This document shows positions 15,203 through 23,421 of a stretch of 64,000 nucleotides of DNA, in pieces. The notes beneath the pieces were generated by a model. The model ran no database searches and was not told the DNA's origin. It was given only the letters and a program-made list of their open reading frames with translations. The position numbers and the translations under genes were made by a program. The stretch is from JAEUOS01 sp040382235 (lineage in GTDB: Bacteria > Pseudomonadota > Gammaproteobacteria > Burkholderiales > JAEUOS01). The stretch's first letter is position 1. Each line of letters begins with the position of its first letter. The DNA lies in the NCBI GenBank assembly GCA_040382235.1, contig JBEIFV010000003.1, positions 38,936 through 102,935 on the forward strand, read 5' to 3'.

Positions 15203-16759
15203 ATGAGCAAGCAACCCAACATCCTGTTCCTGATGGCCGACCAGCTCGCCGCGCAGGCGCTGCCGTGCTACGGCCATCCGGTGGTGAAGGCGCCGCACTT
15301 GTCGCGCCTGGCCGAGCGGTCCGTCGTCTTCGAGAGCGCGTACTGCAACTTTCCGATCTGCGCGCCGTCGCGCGCTTCGATGCTTGCGGGACGTCTTCCC
15401 CACTCGATTGGCGCCTACGACAACGCCTCCGAGTTTCCGGCCGAGATTCCGACCATCGCACACTATCTCGCCGTACAAGGCTACCGGACCATCCTGTGCG
15501 GCAAGATGCATTTCATCGGGCCGGACCAGCTGCACGGGTTCGAGGAACGGCTCACGACAGACATTTATCCGTCGGATTTCGCCTGGACTCCCGATTTTCT
15601 GCGGGGCCCCTCCTACCGCCCCACCGGGGTGAGCATGCGCCCTGTGGTCGAGGCCGGTGCCTGCGTGCGCAGCCTGCAGATCGACTACGACGACGAGGTC
15701 GAGTACCACGGAACGCAAAAGCTGTACGACCTCGCCCGATCGCCGGACGACCAGCCGTTTTTCCTCACCATGTCGTTCACCCACCCACACCCGCCGTTTG
15801 TCACCGGGCGCGAGCACTGGGACCGTTACCGCCACGATCAGATCGACATGCCGACGGTCGGCCCGATCCCGTACGAGGCGCTCGATGCGCATAGCCAGTG
15901 GCTGCACGTGGCCCACGCGCAGAATATCTACGACGTGACCGAAGAGCACGTACGCAACGCCCGCCATGCCTACTACGGCATGGTCAGCTACATCGATGAC
16001 AAGGTCGGACGGATCCTGAAGGTGCTCGAGGAATGCGGGCTGGCGCAGGACACGGTCGTGGTGTTCGCGGTAGACCACGGCGAAATGCTCGGCGAGCGCG
16101 GCATGTGGTTCAAGCAGACATTCTTCGAGTGGTCGGCGCGCGTACCCTTGATGATTGCCGCACCGGGCATCGCCCCCAGGCGCTCAGGCGCGCATGTCTC
16201 CCTGGTCGACCTGCTGCCCACATTCCTGGATCTGGCCGGGAACGGCGCGCACGTTGAGCCGGCCGCACCGCTGCACGGGCGTTCTCTGGTACCGCTGATG
16301 ACCGGCGATGAGGCGGGCGACGATCGCGTCGTCATTTCCGAGTACAGCTCCGAAGGCGTGCGGGCTGCATCGCGCATGGTCCGGCGCGGCAAATACAAGT
16401 ATGTGTACACGCGCGGTCTGGCGCCGATGCTGTACGACCTTGAGGCCGATCCGCTCGAACTGCACGATCTCGCCGGCACCGAGCATCTGGCGCCGGTCGA
16501 GGCCGAACTGCGGTCTCTCGCCCTGAAGGAATGGGATCCCGAGCGCATCCACGACGAGATCCTGGCCAGCCCGAAGCGGCGCCGCTTCCTTGCGGAAGTT
16601 GCGCAACGGTCGGGGCGCTACCCAAACTGGGCGTTCCAACCGCACGTGGACGAATCGAAACGCTACATTCGTGGTTCGGGCGGTGCTGGCCCGACCGCAG
16701 TCAAAGGCCGCGCACGGCTACCGTTCGTTGCGCCCGCCAAGCCGGACCATTCGGAGTAG
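15203..16759 (+). CDS. Choline-sulfatase-like sulfatase with canonical CAPSR motif
   Basis: 518 residues from the ATG at 15203. It is a clear paralogue of the sulfatase at 11971 along the whole length (QPNILFLMADQLAAQALP; KMHFIGPDQLHGFEERLTTDIYP; VDHGEMLGERGMWFKQ). The formylglycine site is Cys53 in C-A-P-S-R (codon at 15359), fitting C-x-P-x-R. Metal ligands are expected at Asp13 and in the DHGEM segment. It resembles BetC in having YDNASEFPAEIPTIAHYL and a C-terminal tail for oligomer contact. No export signal was seen. The maturation enzyme is not in the window. It would release sulfate from an O-sulfate ester that cannot be named from sequence. Confidence 0.87.
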   Translation: MSKQPNILFLMADQLAAQALPCYGHPVVKAPHLSRLAERSVVFESAYCNFPICAPSRASMLAGRLPHSIGAYDNASEFPAEIPTIAHYLAVQGYRTILCGKMHFIGPDQLHGFEERLTTDIYPSDFAWTPDFLRGPSYRPTGVSMRPVVEAGACVRSLQIDYDDEVEYHGTQKLYDLARSPDDQPFFLTMSFTHPHPPFVTGREHWDRYRHDQIDMPTVGPIPYEALDAHSQWLHVAHAQNIYDVTEEHVRNARHAYYGMVSYIDDKVGRILKVLEECGLAQDTVVVFAVDHGEMLGERGMWFKQTFFEWSARVPLMIAAPGIAPRRSGAHVSLVDLLPTFLDLAGNGAHVEPAAPLHGRSLVPLMTGDEAGDDRVVISEYSSEGVRAASRMVRRGKYKYVYTRGLAPMLYDLEADPLELHDLAGTEHLAPVEAELRSLALKEWDPERIHDEILASPKRRRFLAEVAQRSGRYPNWAFQPHVDESKRYIRGSGGAGPTAVKGRARLPFVAPAKPDHSE

Positions 16760-16840
16760 CCCCGCGGTGAAAAATATTCTTCGCCCGGTGCTTACCCGTT
16801 CCCGACCCCGAACCTGCCACGCAACGTCGCGCTAGAACCC

Positions 16841-17854
16841 ATGCCCAACCTGCCTCTCGACGAACTGCAAGCCCTCGCACGGCGCGCGCTGGCGCATGCC
16901 GGTGCCAACGCGGCGATGGCCGCCTCCACCGCCCGCGCGCTGGTGGCAGCGGAAGCACAAGGACTGGCTTCGCATGGCTTGTCGCGCGTCCCGCAATACG
17001 CAGGCTTCCTGAGAAACGGCCGCGCGGATGGCCAGGCTGTGGCGAAGGTGATGCGCGCCAAGGGCGGCGCCGTGTTGATCGATGCTGGCGGCGGTCTGGC
17101 GTTCCCGGCGTGCGATCTGGCGATTGCCGAAGCCGTGGCGCGCGCACGCGAACACGGCGTGGCGTTTGCCGGCGTGACCAACAGCCACCACTTTGGCGTG
17201 GCGGCGTATCACCTCGAAACGGCGGCAAGCCAGGGACTGGCCGGCATCGCCATGGGCAACTCGCCGGCGGCCATGCCAATGCCCGGCGGCACACGCGCGC
17301 TATTCGGCACCAACCCGATTGCGGCCGCGTTTCCGCGCAAGCACGGCGCACCGATTTCACTCGACCTCTCGCTCTCCGAAGTGGCGCGCGGCAAGATCAT
17401 GATCGCAGCGCAAAAGGGCGAGCCGATTCCTTTGGGGTGGGCGCTCGACAGGCATGGCATGCCGACTACCGATGCCAAGGCGGCGATTGACGGCATGATG
17501 CTGCCGGCAGGTGGTACCAAAGGCGCCCTGCTCGCCCTGATGGTGGAGTTGTTGGTGGTAGCGCTCACCGGTGCTCGCTTTGGCTTTGAGGCCGATTCGT
17601 TCCTGGTGGCCGAGGGCAACCGCCCGAACATCGGCCAGGCCTTCATCGTGATCGACCCCAACGCGCTGGCCGGCAACGACGCGTATTACGAGCGCGTCGA
17701 GACACTGCTCACGGCAATGCTGGCTGACAAGGACGTGCGCATGCCCGGCTACCGGCGCAATGAGCTCACCGCCAAGGCGCAGGCCAATGGCCTTGCAGTG
17801 TCCGACGCACTGCTCGCGCAACTGCACACCCTTGTGACCGGTAATCCACAATGA
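16841..17854 (+). CDS. comC: Ldh-family (LDH2/MdhII) dehydrogenase, probable (R)-sulfolactate dehydrogenase
   Basis: 337 residues. The family features are visible: LVAAEAQGLASHGLSRVPQYA near residue 30; the conserved GVTNSHHFGVAAYH with the catalytic histidine near 117; GTNPIAAAFP near 158; and a LMVELLVVALTGARFG helix near 230. ComC enzymes of this family reduce sulfopyruvate to (R)-sulfolactate with NAD(P)H. Paired with the SlcC-like enzyme at 10933, it would invert (S)- to (R)-sulfolactate for SuyAB. It overlaps the next frame by four bases (ATGA at 17851). Other family members act on malate, lactate or ureidoglycolate, so the assignment leans on context. Confidence 0.75.
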   Translation: MPNLPLDELQALARRALAHAGANAAMAASTARALVAAEAQGLASHGLSRVPQYAGFLRNGRADGQAVAKVMRAKGGAVLIDAGGGLAFPACDLAIAEAVARAREHGVAFAGVTNSHHFGVAAYHLETAASQGLAGIAMGNSPAAMPMPGGTRALFGTNPIAAAFPRKHGAPISLDLSLSEVARGKIMIAAQKGEPIPLGWALDRHGMPTTDAKAAIDGMMLPAGGTKGALLALMVELLVVALTGARFGFEADSFLVAEGNRPNIGQAFIVIDPNALAGNDAYYERVETLLTAMLADKDVRMPGYRRNELTAKAQANGLAVSDALLAQLHTLVTGNPQ

Positions 17855-18156
17855 GCGCACGCAATGCGATCAGCCTGGCCACCCTCCTGGCGGTAGCGGC
17901 CCTTTGGTATGTGGCCACGTCCCTCACCGGCTGGGTCGGCCCGGCACGGTTCCCCAACCCGGCCGAGTTCGGCACGGCGGTCAAGCAGATCGCCATCAGC
18001 GGCTACGCTGACGGCCCCATTCACCTGCATGTGCTGCAATGCTTCAAGCTCGTACTGACGGGCTTCGCCTTTGCCGTTTCGGTGGGGGTGCCGCTGGGCT
18101 TGCTGATGGGCTGGAACCGGCGCGCCGACGCAACACCCCGGAGAACCGATCCTTAA
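17851..18156 (+). pseudogene. Truncated ABC transporter permease (SsuC/TauC-like)
   Basis: 101 codons, starting at an ATGA overlap with the preceding gene. The first 90 residues read as a normal SsuC/TauC/NtrB-type permease N-terminus: one membrane helix (LATLLAVAALWYVATSL), then PNPAEFGTAV and HLHVLQCFKLVLTGFAFAVSVGVPLGLLMGWNRRAD. Intact relatives continue for about 160 residues with further helices and the EAA loop. Here the frame breaks into TPRRTDP and stops inside a terminator hairpin. No ATPase or binding protein is adjacent. It looks like the stump of a sulfonate-type importer cut by a deletion. Confidence 0.7.
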
Positions 18157-18173
18157 GGGGTTCTCCGGCTTTT
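18138..18173 (+). terminator. Rho-independent terminator
   Basis: A perfect 10-bp stem, CCGGAGAACC / GGTTCTCCGG (18138-18147 and 18159-18168), has an 11-base loop and is followed by CTTTTC. It would end the suyAB-comC transcription unit before hpsN. The stop codon of the truncated permease lies in the loop. Confidence 0.75.
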
Positions 18174-18219
18174 CACCCTGTAGCTACCCATTCCCCCTTG
18201 AACCACCGGACTACACGCC

Positions 18220-19533
18220 ATGTCGATCACCTACCTGAAAAAAGCCGCCAAGACACCCGAGACCGAAGCCGACAACGCCCGCAAGGTAGTTGAAGAGATG
18301 CTGGCCAACATCGAAAACAATGGCGAGCATGCGGTGCGCGACTATTCGAGAAAGCTCGACAAGTGGGACGGCGCCATCGTCGTCACGCCCGAAGAAATCG
18401 AGGCGCGCATGCGCGACATTCCCGCATCGGTCAAGCGCGACATCGAATTCGCCGCCGCGCAGGTCGCCAAGTTCGCGCGCGCGCAACGCGCCTCGATGAC
18501 CGAGTTTGAAACCGAAGTACATCCCGGCCTGATCGCCGGGCAGCGCCTGATCCCGGTCAACGTGGCCGGCTGCTATGTGCCGACCGGGCGCTATGCGCAT
18601 ATCGCCTCGGCCTACATGAGCATCGCCACCGCCAAGGCGGCCGGTGTGCCGACCATCATTGCCTGCTCCACGCCCTTCAAGGGCGAGGGCATCCATCCGC
18701 TGGTGCTGTATGCGATGAAGGTCGCCGGTGCCGACATCATCATGACCTTGGGCGGCGTGCAGGCGATCGCCGCGCTGGCCTATGGCCTGTTCACGGGCAA
18801 GCCGGCCGACATCATCGTCGGCCCCGGCAACAAGTTCGTCGCCGAAGCCAAACGCATGCTGTTCGGCAAGGTGGGCATCGACGTGTTTGCAGGGCCGTCG
18901 GAGGTGGCGGTGATCGCCGACGCCTCGTCCGACCCGTACATCGTCGCCAACGACCTGGTGGGCCAGGGCGAGCATGGTCACGAATCGCCAATGTGGCTTA
19001 TGACTACCAGCGAGACGCTCGCGCGTGACGTGATGACGCGCATTCCCGGCCTCATCGATACGCTGCCGCCGACCGCGCGCGACGCCGCCGCCTGCGCGTG
19101 GCGCGACTATGGCGAAGTAATCCTGTGCGATTCGCGTGAAGAGGTCGTGAAGGTCTCCGACCAGTACGCCGCGGAGCATCTCGAAGTACATGCACAGGAC
19201 CTCGACTGGTGGCTTGCGAACCTCACCTGCTACGGCTCCCTGTTCCTGGGCGAGGAGACCACCGTGGCTTACGGCGACAAGGCTTCGGGCCCGAACCACA
19301 TACTGCCGACCAAGGGCGCCGCGCGCTATTCGGGCGGGCTCTCGGTGCACAAGTTCATCAAGACTGTCACCTGGCAGCGCATGAGCCGCGCCGCCAATCG
19401 CGATGTCGGCCAGGTGACGGCGCGCATCTCGCGCCTCGAAGGCATGGAAGGCCACGCCCGCACCGCCGACGACCGCCTCGACAAGTACTTCAAGGGCGAG
19501 GCCTTCGACAAGGGTGCGCCGGTCACGGTCTAA
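18220..19533 (+). CDS. hpsN: Histidinol-dehydrogenase-family enzyme, probable sulfopropanediol 3-dehydrogenase
   Basis: 437 residues from the ATG at 18220. It has the HisD fold: NVAGCYVPTGRYAHIASAYMS near residue 107, VGPGNKFVAEAKR near 203, and FAGPSEVAVIADASSDPYIVANDLVGQGEHG near 227. Candidate zinc ligands are the Gln and His in GQGEHG, the Asp in YGDKASGPNHILPT and the His in EGMEGHARTADDR. No his biosynthesis gene is near. HpsN oxidises 2,3-dihydroxypropane-1-sulfonate to (R)-sulfolactate in a four-electron NAD-linked step. The product is exactly the SuyAB substrate, and the two following dehydrogenases mirror HpsO/HpsP. I consider HpsN more likely than true histidinol dehydrogenase. Confidence 0.83.
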   Translation: MSITYLKKAAKTPETEADNARKVVEEMLANIENNGEHAVRDYSRKLDKWDGAIVVTPEEIEARMRDIPASVKRDIEFAAAQVAKFARAQRASMTEFETEVHPGLIAGQRLIPVNVAGCYVPTGRYAHIASAYMSIATAKAAGVPTIIACSTPFKGEGIHPLVLYAMKVAGADIIMTLGGVQAIAALAYGLFTGKPADIIVGPGNKFVAEAKRMLFGKVGIDVFAGPSEVAVIADASSDPYIVANDLVGQGEHGHESPMWLMTTSETLARDVMTRIPGLIDTLPPTARDAAACAWRDYGEVILCDSREEVVKVSDQYAAEHLEVHAQDLDWWLANLTCYGSLFLGEETTVAYGDKASGPNHILPTKGAARYSGGLSVHKFIKTVTWQRMSRAANRDVGQVTARISRLEGMEGHARTADDRLDKYFKGEAFDKGAPVTV

Positions 19534-19552
19534 TCGGATTGATCCGCTGGCG

Positions 19553-20317
19553 ATGAATCCCGCCACTCTGTTCAAGCTCGATGGGCGCCATGCGCTGGTG
19601 ACCGGCGGCAACTCCGGCATCGGCCTGGCAATGGCACGCGCCCTGGGCTTGGCCGGCGCACGCATCACGCTGGTGGCCAGGCGCCGCGAACCGCTGGCGG
19701 CCGCCGCCAGAGGCTTGCAGGCCGAAGGCATCGCCGCGGCGTTCGAAGCATGCGACCTCACCGATGTCGCGGCGCTCAAGTCAATGGCCGAAAAAGCGTC
19801 GCAGGGCGCGCCGGTCGACGTGGTGATCAACGCTGCCGGCGTGAACCTGCGCGAGCCTTTCATGCAGGTCAGCGCCCGGTCCTGGGACGAGCAACTGGCG
19901 ATCCACCTGCGCGCGCCCTTTTTTCTCGCCCAGGCGCTGGCGCCGGCGATGGCGGCGCGCCACTGGGGCCGCATCATCAACATCGCCTCGCTGCAAAGCG
20001 AGCGCGCCTTCGCCAACAGCGCGCCCTATGGCGCCGGCAAGGGCGGCATCCTGCAGCTCACCCGCGCGATCGCCGAAGAATGGTCGCGGCGCGGCATCAC
20101 CTGCAACGCGATCGGTCCGGGCTTCTTTCCGACCGCGCTCACCGCGCCGGTTTTCAATAACCCGGGAGCGGCGGCGAAGAACGCCGCGCAAACCGCCATC
20201 GGCCGCAACGGGCAGCTCGAAGACCTTTACGGCGCCACCATATTCTTGGCCAGCGATTCGTCAAGCTACATTACCGGGCAGACCCTTTACGTCGACGGCG
20301 GCTTCACCGCCCGATAG
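19553..20317 (+). CDS. Short-chain dehydrogenase, possible dihydroxypropanesulfonate 2-dehydrogenase (HpsO-like)
   Basis: 254 residues from the ATG at 19553, 19 bases after hpsN; an earlier start would overlap hpsN and adds a non-conserved stretch. Classical SDR motifs: TGGNSGIG near residue 18 for the cofactor, INAAG near 93, the catalytic Ser in NIASLQS near 144, and Tyr-x-x-x-Lys in PYGAGKGG near 160. The end is typical (SSSYITGQTLYVDGGFTAR). In the described hps cluster two 2-dehydrogenases interconvert the enantiomers of dihydroxypropanesulfonate. This gene and the next would be that pair, but which enzyme handles which enantiomer cannot be told here. Confidence 0.75.
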   Translation: MNPATLFKLDGRHALVTGGNSGIGLAMARALGLAGARITLVARRREPLAAAARGLQAEGIAAAFEACDLTDVAALKSMAEKASQGAPVDVVINAAGVNLREPFMQVSARSWDEQLAIHLRAPFFLAQALAPAMAARHWGRIINIASLQSERAFANSAPYGAGKGGILQLTRAIAEEWSRRGITCNAIGPGFFPTALTAPVFNNPGAAAKNAAQTAIGRNGQLEDLYGATIFLASDSSSYITGQTLYVDGGFTAR

Positions 20318-20335
20318 TCACCAAGGACGAATTTC

Positions 20336-21337
20336 ATGAAAGCACTGGTCTACACCGCAAACAATCAGGTCACCTACCGCGACGAGCCCGATCCCGTCGC
20401 GGCTGCCGGCAGCGTGATGCTCAGGATCGATGCCGTCGGCATCTGCGGATCGGACATGCACGCCTATCACGGCCATGACCCGCGCCGCGTGCCGCCGATG
20501 ATCCTGGGCCATGAATTTGCCGGCACCGTCGTCGCCGGCGCCGACAAGGGCAAGCGCGTGACCGGCAACCCGATCGTCGCCTGCGGCGTGTGCGACTATT
20601 GCCACGAAGGCCGCAACAACCTGTGCTCGAACCGCAGCATGATCGGCATGCAACTGCCCGGTGCATTTGCCGAGCACATGGCCATGCCCGCAAGCGCCAT
20701 CGTCGACATTCCGCAGGATATGGACGCGCGCACCGCGGCCCTCACCGAACCGGCCGCCACCGCGCTGCATGCGCTCAACCTGTCGACGCGTGCCATGCAT
20801 CGGCCGCTGCAGGAAGGCCGCACGCTGGTGATCGGCGGTGGTGCCATCGGCATGCTGAGCGCGATCCTGCTCAAAAGCTATGGCTGTCGCGAGGTGCGGG
20901 TGGCCGAGACCAACCCGCTGCGCCGCGCTTCGATCGAAAAACACACAGGCTGTACGGCATTCGATCCGCGCGACAGCGGTGGCGGCAAGCCGGCCGCCAA
21001 CTCGACCCACTTCGTGATCGATGCGGTCGGCTCGGTGCATACCCGCAAGGCTGCACTCGAAGCGGTGCGCCCCGGCGGTACCATCATGCACATCGGCTTG
21101 CAGGATTGGGCCAGCGAAATCGACATGCGCAAGCTGACCCTGGCCGAAATCACCCTGCTGGGCACCTATACCTACTCCACCGCCGACCTGCGCGCCACCG
21201 TGGCGGCCTTGCGCGGCGGCACCTTTGGCGATCTGGCATGGGTCGAAGAACGGCCGCTGGCGGAGGGTGCGCGCGCATTTGAAGACCTTGACCAGGGCAA
21301 GACCGCCGCCGCCAAGATCGTGCTGCGGCCGCATTGA
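20336..21337 (+). CDS. Zinc-dependent alcohol dehydrogenase, possible dihydroxypropanesulfonate 2-dehydrogenase (HpsP-like)
   Basis: 333 residues, 18 bases after the SDR gene. It is a medium-chain dehydrogenase: catalytic zinc site in GICGSDMHAYHG near residue 36 with GHEFAG near 60; structural zinc cysteines in CGVCDYCHEGRNNLC near 83-97; and the dinucleotide loop VIGGGAIGMLSA near 165. A sorbitol/threonine-dehydrogenase-like subfamily is likely. As a partner to the SDR it would oxidise the other enantiomer of dihydroxypropanesulfonate at C2, giving racemisation through the ketone. This role follows from gene order rather than from active-site reading. Confidence 0.75.
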   Translation: MKALVYTANNQVTYRDEPDPVAAAGSVMLRIDAVGICGSDMHAYHGHDPRRVPPMILGHEFAGTVVAGADKGKRVTGNPIVACGVCDYCHEGRNNLCSNRSMIGMQLPGAFAEHMAMPASAIVDIPQDMDARTAALTEPAATALHALNLSTRAMHRPLQEGRTLVIGGGAIGMLSAILLKSYGCREVRVAETNPLRRASIEKHTGCTAFDPRDSGGGKPAANSTHFVIDAVGSVHTRKAALEAVRPGGTIMHIGLQDWASEIDMRKLTLAEITLLGTYTYSTADLRATVAALRGGTFGDLAWVEERPLAEGARAFEDLDQGKTAAAKIVLRPH

Positions 21338-21339
21338 AC

Positions 21340-22599
21340 ATGGAGCCCCAAGTCATGCAGGCAGAGCAACATGCGCCGCGGCAGAACATCGATCAAAGCT
21401 CGGCGGCTGACGACCCCCGACTCACGCGCGACCTGACCCAGCCCGAACCGGTGCCCGCCGCGGGCATCGCACGTGCGCTGGAGCTGATGCAAAGCGGCCG
21501 CCTGCATCGTTACGGCGAAACCGGCGGGCGCGGCTCCGAATCCGCCTTGCTCGAAGAGGAGTTCGCCGCCAGCGTGGGTACCAAGTATTGCGTGGCGATG
21601 AGTTCCTGCGGCGCCACCCTGTTCGCAGCCTTGAAGGCTTTAGGCGTCAAGCCCGGCGACCCGGTGTTGAGCAGCGCCTTTACCCTGGCGCCGGTGCCCG
21701 GAGCGATCGCGCATGCCAACGCCCGCGGGGTACTGGTCGAGATGACCGACGATTACACCATCGATCTTGCCGACCTCGAACGCAAGGCAGCGGCCAGCGG
21801 CGCGCGCGTGCTGCTGCTGTCGCACATGCGCGGCCACGTATCGGACCTCTACGCCGTCGCCGCCTTGTGCCAACGCATCGGCGTTGCGCTGATCGAGGAT
21901 TGCGCCCACACCATGGGTGCTCACTGGGACGGCCGGCCAACCGGCACTTTTGGTGCGATCGGCTGCTTCAGCGCCCAGACCTACAAGCACGTCAACAGCG
22001 GCGAAGGCGGCTTGCTGGTCACCGATGATGACGATATCGCAGCCCGGGTGATCCTGATGTCCGGCAGCTACATGCTGTACGGGCAGCATTTGCTGCGACC
22101 GTCAGATGCGATATTCGAACGCTGGCGCTACAGCACGCCCAATTTCAGCCTGCGCATGTCCACTTTGGCAGCCGCCCTGTTGCGGCCACAGCTGGCACTA
22201 TTGCCGCAGCGCGCACAGCAGTGGAATGCCTTGTATGCGGCGCTTGAACAGGCACTCTCCGGCATTCCGAATTTGCGCCTGCCGGCGCGGCCGCCGAAAG
22301 AACAATTCGTCGCCAGCTCGATCCAGTTTCAGCTGGATCTGGAAGCGAAGGCGGTGCAGGTGTTCCTCGCCGCCTGCAGCGCGCGCGGGTTGCACATCAA
22401 GTGGTTCGGGGTTGAAGAGCCGCTGGGCTTCACCAGCAATTTCGAACACTGGCGCTATCTCGAGCCCGCGGTTCTGCCGTATACGCGGACAATGCTGCGC
22501 GGATTGTGCGATGTGCGTATCCCTCTTTCGCTCACTACTAAAGAGTGTGCGGTGATTGGCGGCATCGTGCGTCTTGCGATGGCCGCCGCCACGCAATGA
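21340..22599 (+). CDS. DegT/DnrJ/EryC1/StrS-family PLP aminotransferase
   Basis: 419 residues from the ATG at 21340, two bases after the alcohol dehydrogenase stop; TTG at 21334 is an overlapping alternative. The family layout is intact: GRGSESALLEEEFAASVGTKYCVAMSSCGATLFAALKALG near residue 65; the cofactor Asp in LIEDCAHTMGA near 186; and the Schiff-base lysine in SAQTYKHVNSGEGG near 215. These enzymes usually aminate keto-sugars, but no sugar nucleotide genes are near. Its tight coupling to the hps-like genes suggests it works on a keto-intermediate of the same pathway or on an amino analogue of its substrate. Both ideas are open. Confidence 0.8.
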   Translation: MEPQVMQAEQHAPRQNIDQSSAADDPRLTRDLTQPEPVPAAGIARALELMQSGRLHRYGETGGRGSESALLEEEFAASVGTKYCVAMSSCGATLFAALKALGVKPGDPVLSSAFTLAPVPGAIAHANARGVLVEMTDDYTIDLADLERKAAASGARVLLLSHMRGHVSDLYAVAALCQRIGVALIEDCAHTMGAHWDGRPTGTFGAIGCFSAQTYKHVNSGEGGLLVTDDDDIAARVILMSGSYMLYGQHLLRPSDAIFERWRYSTPNFSLRMSTLAAALLRPQLALLPQRAQQWNALYAALEQALSGIPNLRLPARPPKEQFVASSIQFQLDLEAKAVQVFLAACSARGLHIKWFGVEEPLGFTSNFEHWRYLEPAVLPYTRTMLRGLCDVRIPLSLTTKECAVIGGIVRLAMAAATQ

Positions 22600-22689
22600 T
22601 GCGCCGACGGGCCTGGATATCCGGCAACGCGTAGCAGGCACGGCCCGGTCGGTAGCGGGCAAACGCCCGCGACCCATTAAGATGGCGAA
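22600..22689. promoter_or_regulatory. Leader of the succinate-analogue operon
   Basis: The short gap between the aminotransferase and the iron-sulfur subunit gene contains a hairpin, GCGGGC-AAAC-GCCCGC (22655-22670), 20 bases before the sdhB-like start. It lacks a T-run, so it is not a standard terminator. I see no strong promoter here. Confidence 0.3.
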
Positions 22690-23421
22690 ATGAACACTGC
22701 GGTTACAGCCACTCTCAAGGTCTCGGTCTGGCGCGGCAAGGCGCGCGGCGCCTTTACCACCTATGAGGTGCCGCGCGGCGAGTCGCAGACCGTGCTCGAC
22801 GTGGTCACCTACATCCAGCGCAATCTCGACCCCAGCCTCGCCTATCGCTTCGCCTGCCGCGTCGGCATGTGCGGCTCGTGCGCGATGACCGTCAATGGCC
22901 GAGCGCGCTGGACCTGCCGCACCCACGTAGCCAAGGTGGCCGAAAACAACTGCCTGGAGATCGCGCCGCTGGCCAACCTGCCGGTGATCCGCGATCTCGC
23001 CACCGACATGCGCGAGTTTTTCGACAAGTGGGCGCGCGCCAAGGGGCAGTTCAAGGGCACGTTGACGCGCCACGATGACTTCGCGGTGGTCGAACCGGAA
23101 TCAAAGCAACGGCGCGCCGCCACTGCCGGCATCGAATGCATCGGCTGCGGCGTGTGCTACGCCTCCTGCGATGTGGTGGCGTGGCGCCCCGACTACCTGG
23201 GACCGGCGGCGCTCAATCGCGCCTGGACCCTGGTCAACGACGTGCGCGACAACGCACAAACCGCGCGTCTGCGCGCGGTGGCCGGCGACGCCGGTTGCCA
23301 CGCCTGCCACACCCAGGGCTCGTGCAACGAGCGCTGCCCGAAGAGAATCGAGCCTACCGCCGGCATTTCCGGCTTGAAGCGCCTGACCGCGCGCGCGGCG
23401 CTGCGCGGGGAACTCGATTGA
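22690..23421 (+). CDS. Succinate dehydrogenase/fumarate reductase-like iron-sulfur subunit
   Basis: 243 residues. It has the three clusters of SdhB/FrdB: a [2Fe-2S] site in FACRVGMCGSCAMTVNGRARWTCRTH near residue 55; a [4Fe-4S] site in CIGCGVCYASC near 152; and the third cluster from CHACHTQGSCNERCPK near 205. The C-terminus ends in a short helix. It sits on the cytoplasmic membrane face and passes electrons from the flavoprotein (here encoded 4.3 kb downstream) to the membrane anchors that follow directly. The stop overlaps the start of the next gene. Because the flavoprotein is atypical, I do not call it sdhB of the citric acid cycle. Confidence 0.87.
   Translation: MNTAVTATLKVSVWRGKARGAFTTYEVPRGESQTVLDVVTYIQRNLDPSLAYRFACRVGMCGSCAMTVNGRARWTCRTHVAKVAENNCLEIAPLANLPVIRDLATDMREFFDKWARAKGQFKGTLTRHDDFAVVEPESKQRRAATAGIECIGCGVCYASCDVVAWRPDYLGPAALNRAWTLVNDVRDNAQTARLRAVAGDAGCHACHTQGSCNERCPKRIEPTAGISGLKRLTARAALRGELD

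Noticed and set aside
18220..19533. Histidinol dehydrogenase of histidine biosynthesis
   Set aside because: No his gene is nearby, and it is followed directly by an SDR and Zn-ADH pair as in DHPS-degradation clusters.
18211..20016. 601-codon open frame on the minus strand opposite hpsN and the SDR gene
   Set aside because: The plus-strand proteins carry clear catalytic motifs; the antisense translation is low-complexity and spans two genes.
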